A DNA stretch of 64,000 nt from Phocoena phocoena (GCF_963924675.1 NC_089234.1:57640909-57704908), one strand, 5' to 3'. Numbered from the stretch's first letter, positions 45,801-56,520 are shown. Notes: generated from the letters alone by a model not told the origin. Numbers and translations are program-made.

Positions 45801-48800
45801 ATTCTTACTCTTATATCCATCTAGGCAGTATTAATACATTATCGCCGGATAAGCTTTTAGCGTTTCTCTTTAGTCCAAAACCTCTTGCTTTCCCCACAAT
45901 GACCATTTTCAATGGAACAGTTCCAGCACTCAGACCACCTCAGAGTCAAATGACAAATCCCAATCAAACCAACACATTTTGGTAGTAACACGGCTGGTGA
46001 CAGGAGCCAAGGAGTATATAGCCTGGGAGACTTACGATCCTCCTCTGAAAAGTGTGAAGCCAAGGCCAGTGAGCTCACAGATCCCCTCCAACTCTGACTC
46101 TGTACAACCCTACCCAGCGGCCGTTACCAATTAGGGGGCACACAGAGCCCAGCTTCCTCTCTCAGCAAAGTCTTAATGCCTGATGACCCCAAATAAACAA
46201 CTTGAAATCCACAAGAACAGCTTTCACACACAGCTGTAAGAACAACTTGCAGGACATGATTACCAAAACCAGGGCTGAAACCATTTTCTGGGCTTGGCCT
46301 AATTTTGTTCTTCCTATTAAACAATGGATGGTTGTTTCTGGACACCAAGCTTCTCTATCAGTCCTTTCGTTTCCACTTAGAACAATATTCCACAACACTC
46401 AGATTTTATTTCAGTCCTCTACCAGTGAAAATTCCTTCGATTTTTTTTTTCCTAAGAGTCCAAGGGGATTGGCATAGCAAGTTTTGCCCACAGTGGCGTG
46501 GCAATTGCAAATCAAGATATCCCAACCCTTTTCCCCACGGTTGGGGCCTTTCAAGATGCAGGTTTTGCTCTGCTCTGTATAAGCCACATTATATCACAAG
46601 CATTACACGTTCCTTTGGCTGTAACTTGTGTAATTTATCTTCCTGGGAAAGGTGCACAAGATCTTAGAAGGACTCATGTCAGAACTGAGACAACTTGTGA
46701 CCATGGTCACAGTTTACCAATTTCAGTTGGTTCCTATGAGAGGGAAGAAAGCTGTATGCTAAGGAGCCTCCAGGCTATAAAACAGAACGACGCAACAATT
46801 ATGCTTCCAGGAGACAAGGCAGGTGGCAGTTCAGCCTGTCCTCTGGGTGCTTCTTCCTTTCCACAGATACCCTGGCCCACAGTTTTGCTGTCCATCTAAA
46901 TTTCCCCTTGGCTTCAAGAAGGGCGTTGCTAAAAATAATTTAAAAATAAAAAAAAAAGAAGTGCGTTGCTGCTGACTTTGGACCTTTAAATAGAAGCATA
47001 TGCCAGGACCATGGGGACAGTGACAGGACACCTGTCTGCACCCCTGCTGCTTCCTTACTTAATGCCTGGCAAGTGAGTCCCCAAAACCAACGGGCAGGAG
47101 AGGAGAAACGAAGATGACTCGAAAGCTGACTTCTTATCCCTATTATTTAGTTACTTTATTAGAGTTTCCCTAACGCCTCTGCACCAAGGGAAGGGTAAGC
47201 TACAAAAAACTAAGTGGCTTTGTCATCAAAAGCTTCCTCCACACTGGCACACAAACACCTGTCAGTGCAAAAGATGCCTCTTTATCAAGTCTTCAGACCT
47301 ACCAGGAGCCAAGCACACTCTGAGCTTTCAGACTATTTTCTTCCAATGTTTTGAAGTCCCTTTCAGTTCACATGAAGGCTAACGATTTCAAAAACGGGGA
47401 AAGGCAAGAGAAAGTTTTTTTTTTTTTTTGAGAAAAAGGAAAAGATACCGTGCCATGATTATGAAGTCCTAAAAGCCTTTTAGCTGACAGTGTAGGCTTT
47501 TGTTGAATAGCCTCTAAGAACCTCCACTGAGAGACACAATTCAGCAATAACAGAGGCGGAGCATACGTAGTTTAGCATCCCCAGACTCCCAAATTCAGGT
47601 AGCCCACTGAACGCCACAAAACAGGTTTCTCCCCCAATAGCCCTTTGAAATGCTCGAGGTCCAGGGTGGCATTAGATCAATGGACACATGAGTTCAACTA
47701 ACTGTTACATTATGTTCTGCCAACAGAGCCCTTACATGGAAAGGCACTGGCTTATGGAGAGCTGTGGTCAGAATTGCATAAACCTACCTGTTATCATTTC
47801 AATAGCTACTGTACTTCCTGCCATTCTGCCCTGAGCAGCTGTAAGAGAATGAGAGTGAGGGGTGGGGAGAAGAAACCACAACCAAGATTATATTAAAAAA
47901 CTTCATACATTCCATCATGAAACCATGGTTTCAACAGCACGTGTGGTATTTGGCTTACGTGTGTGAAATACCAGCTTCTGAGTGATGGAGTACTCACCCC
48001 TATTTCAGACATACCTTTTCTCTGAAACTATTACACTTGGAGAGCTTCAAGTTCCTGCTCCAGACCCATCCATCTAACAACAGAAAGCACCTCTCAAGCT
48101 CCTTTCTGACATGAGCCCATCATTCACCATTTGCTGGTATGCACAGTTTTTGCTGACAAAGCTCCATTACTAGAAAAAGCTCAGTAAGTAAAGCTGATTT
48201 GAAATAACTATATATTATACGGAGGCTGGATGAGGATACCTGATTTGGAGTCTAGAAAATCATCATATAAAGAGGCTGTAGAAAGAACTGCTTAGTTATT
48301 TAAATACTTTTGTTTCCTACAGACCACACATCATTTGATTTATCCTCACTGTTAAATACTTGGTAATTTACTGGGGTCATCTGACAAAACAAGTCCATAC
48401 AGCAAGCACATATCAGACATTAATTCTTCTGTTGAAATGCCTATGTCTCCCTGATTAATGTTCCAATACTGAGCTAATGCTATCAAACAGAGGTGTGTGC
48501 CAATTTCAGCTCTCCAGTGAAGCTGCAAAACTCAGAGCACACCAGAAGGGCAGCCTGAAAAGCAAATTATCACGTGCTGTCCTCTGTTGTTGCAAGGTAG
48601 ACTTATAACATGGCTGGGATGGCCCCAACAAAGATGCTGATGCATAAGTCAATTGAACAGAGATGGCTGGTCCCATGTGACTCTCCTCCCTGACTCAAGT
48701 GCTAGGGCAAGTCACAGAGAGCAAGACCTTGGGAGGAGGATATGCACTTTCTCCCGCGTATGCCAGGCTCACCCCAAGCCCAGCTCTGCTCATGCTGCCC

Positions 48801-49073
48801 CCAGCCCACAATGTCCCATTATAGACTCACCACCTCCTCACTCCTACTTGCTCTTCAAGACCACCTCCTGCATAAAGCTTTCCTTCACTGTTGAAGCTCA
48901 ATGCTCTCTCTGGTCTTTCAACTCTTAGTGCTACCAGTATTTTTGGAGTGCAAACTGTCTCCTTAGTAAATTCAAGGTAGAATCTACGTTTTCTATATAT
49001 TCTCTGAAGTTCATAGTATAACAATGGATAAGAATGACTAAGTTTCAGGCCATGGGTCAAGCAGGTCAAAAAT
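45801..49073. other. Repeat-poor block of about 3.3 kb
   Basis: Mostly single copy. Contains T-runs at 46440-46451 and 47417-47430, the 25 bp A-rich insert at 46931-46955 and a weak L2-like stretch near 48820-48960. Frames at 46202-46477, 46305-46667 and 46498-46899 overlap in different phases with no recognised domain. Candidate regulatory or unannotated transcript sequence, unproven. Confidence 0.4.
46931..46955 (+). mobile_element. 25 bp A-rich retro-insertion (tail only)
   Basis: The insert is only aaaaataatttaaaaataaa plus five further As. It is flanked by a 15 bp duplication with one mismatch: aagaagggcgttgct at 46916-46930 and aagaagtgcgttgct at 46956-46970. The composition matches the A/T tail of the CHR SINE or an L1 poly-A with no element body. 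Confidence 0.8.
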
Positions 49074-49083
49074 AAGGAATACA

Positions 49084-49374
49084 GGCTTCCCTGGTGGCGC
49101 AGTGGTTGAGAATCTGCCTGCTAATGCCGGGGACACAGGTTCGAGCCCTGGTCTGGGTGGATCCCACATGCCGTGGAGCAACTGGGCCCATGAGCCACAA
49201 CTACTGAGCCTGCGCGTCTGGAGCCTGTGCTCCGCAACAAGAGAGACCGTGATAACGAGAAGCCCGTGCACCGCGATGAAGAGTGGCCCCCGCTCGCCGC
49301 AACTAGAGAAAGCCCTCACACAGAAACGAAGACCCAACGCAGCCAAAAATAAATAAATAAATGATTTTTTAAAA
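49084..49374 (+). mobile_element. CHR-type SINE, long form
   Basis: Complete copy from ggcttccctggtggcgcag to acccaacgcagccaaaaata plus tail. Target-site duplication aaggaataca at 49074-49083 and 49375-49384. Confidence 0.95.
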
Positions 49375-49384
49375 AAGGAATACA

Positions 49385-50925
49385 AGAAGCCTATTTTCAG
49401 TCATAAGGAAATCTAATTCACACATTTCTAATTCTACAGCTTGAAAATAAAGTTATAACTTTTTGAAGCGCCTACTTAAACTTGACATGTATTAAGTCAT
49501 CAAGAAATAGTACAAACTACCTTCTCTGATCACACTCCGGAAATTTTAAAACCTTTTCCATCAACTTTTATAACAGGAGAAAATCAAAATTCCAAAATAT
49601 CTAGAAAATAAAAATGTGAAACATTATGTATTAGAATGTACAGGACACAAAGCAGTGCTCAGAGGAAAATTCCTAGCTTTGAAGTAGATACAGTTCTGAA
49701 GAAGATAAAATGCTTGAATGTGTAGCTCAAAAACAAAACACAAACAAAAACTGGTATATGTAAAAACAGTAATAAGAGAAAAATAGCAGCCATAATAAAT
49801 CCAAGTTATTAAAGTAATAATAAACTACTAAACCAATAATCAAGGGGAAGAAAAGAGAAAGTATATTTAGACAAAATAAGAATGTATAACCAGATACAGA
49901 ATAGATTTAAAGACATAGAAGCGATAACTTTGTTCAGCTTTAATACATTTGACATCCCAGATAAACTGGATATTCTCTAAGAATAGAAATCACCAAAAGT
50001 AAATCCAGAAAATATTAAAAATCTAAATAGACCAAATACTACAGAAGATACTGATGAAGTGAGACATAACTAACAAATACTAGGCCGCAAATGTTTTACA
50101 GATAAGCTTTACCTATTCGTTGAAGGTAAATGCCATTCCAACAGTTTCTTCCAGAACACAGAGAAACATTCTGAACAATTTTTAAAGTATAACACTCCAT
50201 TAGTCTGCCATAACAAAACACCACAGATGGTATCTAACGAAACAAATTTATTTTCTCACAGTTCTGGGGGCTGAAAGTCCACGATCAAGGTTCCATCAGG
50301 GCTGGTATCTGGTAAGAGCTCTCTTCCTGGCTTGTAGACAGCTGCCTTCTCACTGTGTCCTCAAGTCGCTTTTTCTCTGTGCCTACCCCTCCCTGCTATC
50401 TCCTTCTCTTAAGGACACAATTTCCATTGGATTACGGTCCTACCTTTATGGCCTGATTTAACCTTAATTACCTCCCTAAAGGCCTTATGCTAAATACAGT
50501 CACATTGGGGTTTAGGGTTTAATACATAAACCCTAATACGATGGGGACACGATTCAGTCCCTAATAACACACTGAGAACAAATCCTAACACAATACAATA
50601 AAACTCCAGCCAATTCCTCTCATGCAAATCAGTGCAAAATTTCTAAACAAAGTATTAGCAAACAGACTGTAGATAAACACTGAGTATGATATTACACTTA
50701 CAGAAATATTAAAACCCCCTCTTCACAAGTAATGATATTATATTGTTACAAAGGGAGGCTTTTTAGCAGTATTAATAAGTGCCTCAATATTAAGAAATCT
50801 AATACAGTTTATCATATTAGTGGGTAAAAAGGGAGGAAACCATATGCTCATCTCCACAGATGCTGAGAAGCACTAATATGAAAATCCAACATCAGTCCCT
50901 GTTTTCAAAACATGCAGTACAGTAC
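49385..50925 (+). mobile_element. Old L1 ORF2 fragment, split by an LTR
   Basis: Degraded ORF2 on the plus strand: cagtgctcagaggaaaattcctagc, gaataataaactactaaacc-like stretches, then aaagtattagcaaacagactg and catatgctcatctccacagatgctgag approaching the RT domain. Interrupted by the MaLR-type LTR at 50191-50570. All frames broken. Confidence 0.8.
50191..50570 (-). mobile_element. MLT1/MaLR-type solo LTR, minus strand
   Basis: attagtctgccataacaaaac, tttattttctcacagttctgggggctg, gtccacgatcaaggttcc, tcttcctggcttgtagacagctgcc, taaggccttatgc, cacattggggtttagggttt and tcagtccctaataaca fit the reversed MaLR LTR. A possible 5 bp target duplication aacac lies at its edges. No retroviral genes attached. 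Confidence 0.82.
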
Positions 50926-51011
50926 AGATACCTCTTCAAGATCCTGATTTCAATTCCTTTGGATATATACCCATAAATGGAATTGCTGGATCCTATGATA
51001 GCTGTATTTTT

Positions 51012-51388
51012 TTTTTTTTTTGTCTGTGTTGGGTCTTCGTTGCTGCATGTGGGCTTTCTCTAGTTGCCTTGGGCAGGGGCTACTCTTCGTTGTGGTGCGC
51101 AGGCTTCTCATTGCAGTGGCTTCTCTTGTTCTGGAGCGTGGGCTCTAGGCACGCAGGCTTCAGTAGTTGTGGCATGTGGGCTCAGTAGTTGTGGCATGCG
51201 GGCTTCAGTAGTTGTGGCATGCGGGCTTCAGTAGTTGTAGCTCATGGGGTCTAGAGTGCAGGCTCAGTAGTTGTGGCGCACTGGCTTAGTTGCTCCGCGG
51301 CATGTGGGATCTTCCCAGACCAGGGCTCAAACCCGGGTCCCCTGCATTGGCAGGTGGATTCTTAACCACTGCACCACCAGGGAAGTCC
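51012..51388 (-). mobile_element. CHR-type SINE, long form, with internal tandem expansion, minus strand
   Basis: 377 bp, the longest copy in the window. Extra length comes from four adjacent copies of a 22-23 bp unit (cttcagtagttgtggcatgcggg) at 51158-51180, 51181-51202, 51203-51225 and 51226-51248; other copies have about two. Target-site duplication ctgtatttt(t) at 51002-51011 and from 51389. Confidence 0.93.
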
Positions 51389-51398
51389 CTGTATTTTT

Positions 51399-51445
51399 TT
51401 TTTTTTAACATCTTTATTGGAGTGTAATTGCTTTACAATGGTGTG
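51399..51445 (-). mobile_element. 47 bp L1 3'-end stub
   Basis: Reads tttttttaacatctttattggagtgtaattgctttac... on the plus strand, the reverse complement of the recent L1 3' terminus. Flanked by a perfect 15 bp duplication agtccctgtattttt at 51384-51398 and 51446-51460. The duplicated site includes agtccc, the 5' edge of the neighbouring SINE, so the stub landed after the SINE. Confidence 0.88.
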
Positions 51446-51612
51446 AGTCCCTGTATTTTTAATTTGAGGAACCTCCATGCTATTTTCCATAGTAGCTGCA
51501 CCAACTTACATTCCCACCAACAGGGTACAAGGGTTCTCTTTTCTCCACATCCTCACGAACACTTGTTATTTTGGTTTTTTTTGGTAATAGTCCTCTTAAC
51601 AGACATGAGGTA

Positions 51613-51679
51613 GAGAAAACTGCCTAAAGGTAACAATGCTGTACTGCATACTTAACAGGGTAAATCTTAAGTGTTCTCT

Positions 51680-51721
<42 letters not shown>

Positions 51722-51905
51722 TAAGACAGCAGGAGGACACTTCTGGATATGACGGATCACTTTTGGTGGTAGATATGTTTATGGCAAAGATTGTGGTGAT
51801 GGTTTCATGATTATGTACCTTATCTCCAAGCTCATCAAGTTGTATACATTAAATGTGTACAGGTTTCTATATGTCAGTCTTATCTCAAAGCAGTTTTTTA
51901 AAAAT
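51613..51905 (+). mobile_element. L1M-type 3' end with CA microsatellite
   Basis: gtggtgatggtttcatgattatgtacc, ctcatcaagttgtatacattaaatgtgtacag and gtcagtcttatctcaaagcag match an old L1 3' terminus. The CA tract at 51686-51719 lies within it. Confidence 0.75.
51686..51719 (+). repeat. (CA)n microsatellite
   Basis: About 16 uninterrupted ac units. Confidence 0.96.
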
Positions 51906-51929
51906 ACTTTTTAAAACCCTCAACATTAG

Positions 51930-52100
51930 CCAATACAATTAGAAAAGGAAAAGAAATAAACATAAAAATTAGAAAAGCAAAATAATTTTTTCCAACTTAT
52001 GCCAAAACCCAATAAAAATGACTCACTTTTAGAAAAGAAACATTAATAAGGTGGCTAACTATAAAATTAACATTTAAAAAACAATTTTACTCTTTACCAT
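51930..52100 (+). mobile_element. L1 ORF2 scrap
   Basis: A-rich sequence (agaaaaggaaaagaaataaacataaaaattagaaaagc; ggtggctaactataaaattaac) resembling decayed ORF2. Family-level call only. Confidence 0.5.
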
Positions 52101-52164
52101 TTCATTCTCATTCATTCCATTAACTCACAAGCCCTTTTACTTTTGCAATGCGTTTCTCACAATC

Positions 52165-52218
52165 CTATGGAGCACATATTAATCAACCCCATTTTACAGG
52201 TGCGGAAGGAAAAGCTCA
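52165..52218 (-). mobile_element. MIR core scrap, minus strand
   Basis: ttaatcaaccccattttacaggtgcggaagg and aaagctcagga resemble the reversed MIR core. Confidence 0.55.
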
Positions 52219-52367
52219 GGAGAATGGCCGTCATCAAAAAGTCTACAACAATAAATGCTGGAGAGGGTGTGGAGAAAGGGGAACACCCCTACAGTGTCGG
52301 TGGGAATGTAAATTGGTGGAGCCACTGTGGAGAACAGTATGGAGGTTGCTTAAAAAACTAAAACTAG

Positions 52368-52574
52368 GGCTTCCCTGGTGGCACAGTAGTTGGGAGTCTG
52401 CCTGCCGATGCAGGGGATGCGGGTTTGTGCCCCGGTCCGGGAGGATCCCGCATGCCGCAAAGCGGCTGGGCCCGTGAGCCATGGCCGCTGGGCCTGCGCG
52501 TCCGCGGCGGGAGAGGCCACAACAGTGAGGGGCCCACGTACCACACACACACAAAAAAAAACAACAACAACAAC
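52368..52574 (+). mobile_element. CHR-type SINE, short form, inside L1
   Basis: Starts ggcttccctggtggcacag; the tail is an acacacac stretch followed by an (AAC)n run. A segment near gcgcgtccgcggcgggag lacks about 18 bp compared with other copies. Perfect 14 bp target-site duplication aaaactaaaactag at 52354-52367 and 52575-52588. Confidence 0.95.
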
Positions 52575-53149
52575 AAAACTAAAACTAGAACTACCATATG
52601 ATCCAGCAAGCTGGATCCACTACTGGGCACATATCCAGAGAAAACCATAATCCGAAGAGATACAGGCATCCCAGTGTTCATTGCAGCACTATTTACAATA
52701 GCCAAGACGTGGAAGCAACCTAGATGTCCATCGACAGAGGAATGGATAAAGAAGATGTGGTACACAGATAGAGTGGACTATTACTCAGCCATAAAAAAGA
52801 ATGAAATAATGCTATCTGTAGCAACATGGATGGACCTAGAGATTATCATACTGAGTGAAGTCAGTCAGAGAAAGACAAATATCATATGATATCACTCATA
52901 TGTGCAATCTAATTTTAAAAAAATACAAATGAACTTATTTACAAAACAGAAACAGACTTACAGATATCGCAAACAAACTTATGGTTACCAAGGAAGAAAC
53001 GTGGGGGGGAGAAATAAATCAGGAGTTGGGATGAACACAGACACAATACTATATTTAAGATAGATAACCAATGAGGACCTAATGTATAGCACAGGGAACT
53101 CTACAATATTCTGTGATAACCTAGATAAGACTCTAATAAAGAATGGATA

Positions 53150-53358
53150 GGGGCTTCCCTGGTGGCGCAGTGGTTGAGAGTCCGCCTGCCGATGCAGGGG
53201 TCGCAGGTTCATGCCCCGGTCCGGGAAGATGCCGCAGAGTGGCTGGGCCCGTGAGCCATGGCCACTGAGCCAGTGCGTCCGGAGCCTGTGTCCCGCAACG
53301 GGAGAGGCCACAACAGTGAGAGGCCCGCGTACAGCACAAAAAAAAAAAAAAAAAAAAA
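53150..53358 (+). mobile_element. CHR-type SINE, short form, inside the same L1
   Basis: Starts ggggcttccctggtggcgcag, ends gaggcccgcgtacagcac plus a pure A tail. Perfect 12 bp target-site duplication aaagaatggata at 53138-53149 and 53359-53370. A few bases are missing after gggaagatgccgcag. Confidence 0.96.
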
Positions 53359-53480
53359 AAAGAATGGATATATGTATATGTATAACTGAGTCACTTTGCT
53401 GTATACCTGAAACTAACACAACATTGTAAATCAACTATACTCCAATAAAACTAAAATATAGAAAAAAAGAAAGTTCAGGA

Positions 53481-54049
53481 ATGTTAGACCACTTTTCATG
53501 ATCACTGCTAGTAAAGAGCAGTCCCCTGACTCTAAGCCCTGTATTCATTCCCTATCACAAGATGCCCTTTTTCCCTCTAAGATAGATATTAAATCCCATG
53601 GGCATTTTACCTCAACTCAGCCAAAGTTAGCTCTTAAATCAACAACAGATCTTATAGCCCTGATCTGTTTATAATGTAGAAATTACCTAGGAAAGTGACC
53701 TATTTGTTAATGGGGTAGAATGATGAATGTTATACACAGTAACCTAAATAAGAAGTAAACCTTAACTAGGCAGAATATGGGATTAACATACTCATTTTTG
53801 CTTCAAGATTGCAGATGAAGTATTTTTCCCCACAATTCACACCTTAACCTCTTAAACCAACGTTTTACTAAAATTTTTTAAAATTACATTTCTATAAGCT
53901 GTCATTTTGTTTTAAGTTAGCAAAGTATTATAATTGAATACAAAAATGTATCTCAATACCTTTGGCAGTGGGCCAATTTAGCCAGAACCAGTAAACTCTT
54001 AAGATCATCATGGAAGATAAAGACATACAGCACATAGTTGAATTGAACA
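53481..54049. other. Single-copy-like, AT-rich; nothing recognised
   Basis: No gene or confident repeat. Confidence 0.4.
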
Positions 54050-54200
54050 GACTTTACATAATCACTTAACAAATACGTGTTGCATACGTACCATGTGTCA
54101 GGCACTGTGCAGGATTGCTGGGAAATACGGTACACTTGTAATAGGCTCAATATTTGCCCCCTTGTGAAACTTAGCGTTTAGCTGGGCAGACATAAATAAC
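54050..54200 (-). mobile_element. L2 LINE 3' end, minus strand
   Basis: cacttaacaaatacgtgttgc, ccatgtgtcaggcactgtgcagg and the following tgctgggaaatacggtac match a reversed L2 3' end. Confidence 0.7.
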
Positions 54201-54234
54201 ACATATACATATACAGATATATAATCGCAACTGT

Positions 54235-54655
54235 GGGTGCTATCTTATCAGCCATCTATTGCCAAGATAATTCTGCCTAACAAACTATCCCAAAACTCAT
54301 TTATTCTCGCCTATCTGCAAATATCTGCCTATAAGTTAGCCAGGCTACACTGGACTCCAGGTTGTAGACTACAGAAAGGGCTCAGGTCCACTCCACATTG
54401 TGAAGCCCAGTCTCAGAACGGGCACTGGCAAAAGCTCGAGGAGACAGAATGGGCAATGCCTCCTAAGGCCCACCCTCAAAACTGGCACACTCTCACACCA
54501 CGTATGTATCACTGGTCAGGGCAAGTCACGTGGCCATGCCCAACTTCAACGGGTCAGGGGAATATACTCCGGGGGCAACACTGCAAAACCACATGCCAGA
54601 GGGCATGGATACAGGGAGGGGGAAGGACTAGGAACATAATGCAATCTGTCACAGA
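54235..54655 (-). mobile_element. Ancient LTR-type repeat, family not resolved
   Basis: Reads atcttatcagccatctattgcc, gcctaacaaactatcccaaaac at the start and cataatgcaatctgtcacag at the end, a layout of a common old mammalian repeat. The 147-codon frame across it (54237-54680) has no known domain and is treated as chance. Confidence 0.5.
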
Positions 54656-55180
54656 GTTCAAAGAAAGACAAGTGCTATGAGAACACCCCACAGAAAGATT
54701 TGACCCTGTGAGAGAGGTCAGGAGAGACTCCCCTAAGAAAGTGTCGCTAGAACCAAAATCCGCAAGTAGAAATGAAGTAGGTGCAGTAAGACTTCCAAAT
54801 CAAGAGAACAGCACGTGCAGAGTCCTGATGGCCAAAGGAGACATGACCAGCTCAAGGCATTTAGGCAAGACTGCTATGCCTGGGCAGAGAGGGAGAGAAC
54901 ACGGCACACGATGAGAACAGAGGAGACAGGACGCCGGTGCCGCACGTCAAGGGATTTGTCTTTATCCTAACAGGGTAAAACCGTTAAAAGATGCTAAGCA
55001 AGGAGTGGCATAATTAGATTTGCCTCTTCACGAGATCATTCTCTCTGCCACACAGAGAATATATTGGTGGAACAATCAGGAAGCTACAGCAAAAGTCCAC
55101 CACGTGAGATATGAACATGCCTTGAACTTGAATGGTGTTGATGGAGATGGAGAGAATGGAAAGTGTTCAAACGACATCAT
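54656..55180 (-). mobile_element. L2 LINE fragment, minus strand
   Basis: caagggatttgtctttatcctaac, gatgctaagcaaggagtggcataattag and gatcattctctctgcc correspond to reversed L2 (the complement of its tgccactcccctgctta and agagtgatctttct regions). Confidence 0.75.
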
Positions 55181-55269
55181 ATGGACAGAAAAGCCCACCA
55201 TTCCCTCAAATCATCCCTACCAAACTCACTAAGTACCTCCCTATGGCAAAACCCAATGGCTATTTCAAG

Positions 55270-56310
55270 GCCTCATTCAATCTTTTCTCTGCAGCATTTG
55301 ACCCTGCTGACCACTCCCTCCTATTTCAACTGTTCTGTCCTAAGTTTCTGACAAACCATCTGGTTTTCCTCCACCATCTTTAGCTGCTCATCCTCAGTTC
55401 ATTTCTTACGTCCTCAGATCTGTCCTATAATTTATTACCCTAAACGTCTTCCCACAGCCCTAAGCAAATTCATCCAGTCCCACGCTCACAGCAGCTCATT
55501 ATGCTGACGCTTCCCACTGTGGGCCTCCAACGCAGACTTTGCTCTCAACCCTAGATCTGTATCTTCAGCTGCCTCCTGGACACTGCCACCTGGATGCCAC
55601 ACTTCCACAGGCATCTCAAACTCACTGTGTCCCAATTTCATCTCCTCCACCCTAAAAACCCTGTTCCCCTCCAACTTCCCCATCTCCAAGACTGCTGCCA
55701 CCATCCAGGTGTTCCATCAATAAACCCCAGAGTCAGCTCTGATTTCACGCAGGCCTCACCCCTCCACATCCACTCAAATACTATCAAAACTGCCTCCCAA
55801 AGTATCTCTCAGATTCATCTACTTGTCTTTCATATTATCACTGCCCCAAGGCAAGCCTCACAGCCTCCTAACCTACCTCCTAAACTGCATCCTCAACCCA
55901 CTCTCTCTAACACAACAAAAGTGATCTTTCTATCGATAAAATACAAACTTGACCTGGCAACTCTCCTCCCTAAAACCATTCAGTGGCAACCCCTCACCCT
56001 CAGGCTAAAGTTCAAACTCCAGAGTTTACAAACCCCTCTGTGATCTGGCCCCTGCCTTCCTTCTTTGTGTGCCTTGAATATACTCATTCATCCTGCGATC
56101 TGGACATGGTCCAGGCTGTTCCCTCTACCGGAAATACTCTTCACCTCCCAATAGCACCTTACTTGGCTACCTCTACTCACTAAACCATAAGCTTCACGAG
56201 GTCAAGGACCCCACCTGCTTTGTTCACTGCTATTTGCCAGCCATGAGCACAGTGCCTACCCCCTTAACACATAAGGGTTCTGTAAGGTGAATGAATGAAT
56301 GAGTGAATCC
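55270..56310 (+). mobile_element. L2 LINE, plus strand, including the end of the RT domain
   Basis: The left end encodes FSAAFDPADHSLLFQLF, matching the SAAFDTVDHSLL motif (RT palm motif A) of L2/CR1 reverse transcriptases. It continues in order through ccacaggcatctcaaactcact, ctccaaccatccaggtg-type, ccaaagtatctctcagattcatct, gtgatctttctatcg, tgatctggcccctgcc and the tgaatgaatgaatga end at 56287. The frame is broken. This is one of the longest L2 copies in the window. Confidence 0.9.
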
Positions 56311-56520
56311 TTCAGGTTCACCTAGATAACACCTCCTTCAAGATGCCTCTCCTGATACCCTTCCCTCATCCCAAGGTCGGGTGTACCTTCTAGGTGTTCT
56401 CAGAGGAGCCTCAGCTTTCCCCATGGTGGCATCACTTAACTGCTCACTTGGCTATACCCTCCATCACCTGCCCCAACTAAAATGTAAGTTCCTTGAAGTT
56501 AAGAACTCATTCTGTGGCAG
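56311..56520 (+). mobile_element. Second L2 3' fragment, plus strand
   Basis: ttcacctagataacacctccttcaagatgcc, ctcctgatacccttccc and aaatgtaagttccttgaagttaagaac fit L2 3' sequence again, in tandem with the preceding copy. Confidence 0.65.

Larger units (their letters stand above)
50926..51612 (-). mobile_element. L1 ORF2 C-terminus/3' fragment, minus strand, host of two nested insertions
   Basis: Reversed L1: cctggatatatacccataaatggaattgctgg-type landmark at 50955-50995, then ggaacctccatgctattttcc, cattcccaccaacagggtac, ccacatcctcacgaacacttg, acagacatgagg. Holds the SINE at 51012-51388 and the L1 stub at 51399-51445. Confidence 0.85.
52222..53469 (+). mobile_element. 5'-truncated L1 carrying two CHR SINEs
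   Basis: ORF2 C-terminus (tgctggagagggtgtggagaaa, zinc-knuckle region) to the 3' tail (gaaactaacacaacattgtaaatc, ctccaataaaac). Target-site duplication aaagctcagga / aaagttcagga (one mismatch) at 52211-52221 and 53470-53480. Two SINEs (52368-52574 and 53150-53358) later landed in it. ORF2 is broken by the first SINE. Confidence 0.93.

Noticed and set aside
52243..52765. Frames of 86-133 codons near 52.2-52.8 kb
   Set aside because: Fusions of L1 ORF2 and CHR SINE sequence created by the SINE insertion; not genes.
54237..54680. 147-codon frame as a gene
   Set aside because: Overlaps an ancient LTR-type repeat, and the encoded sequence has no domain or typical coding composition.
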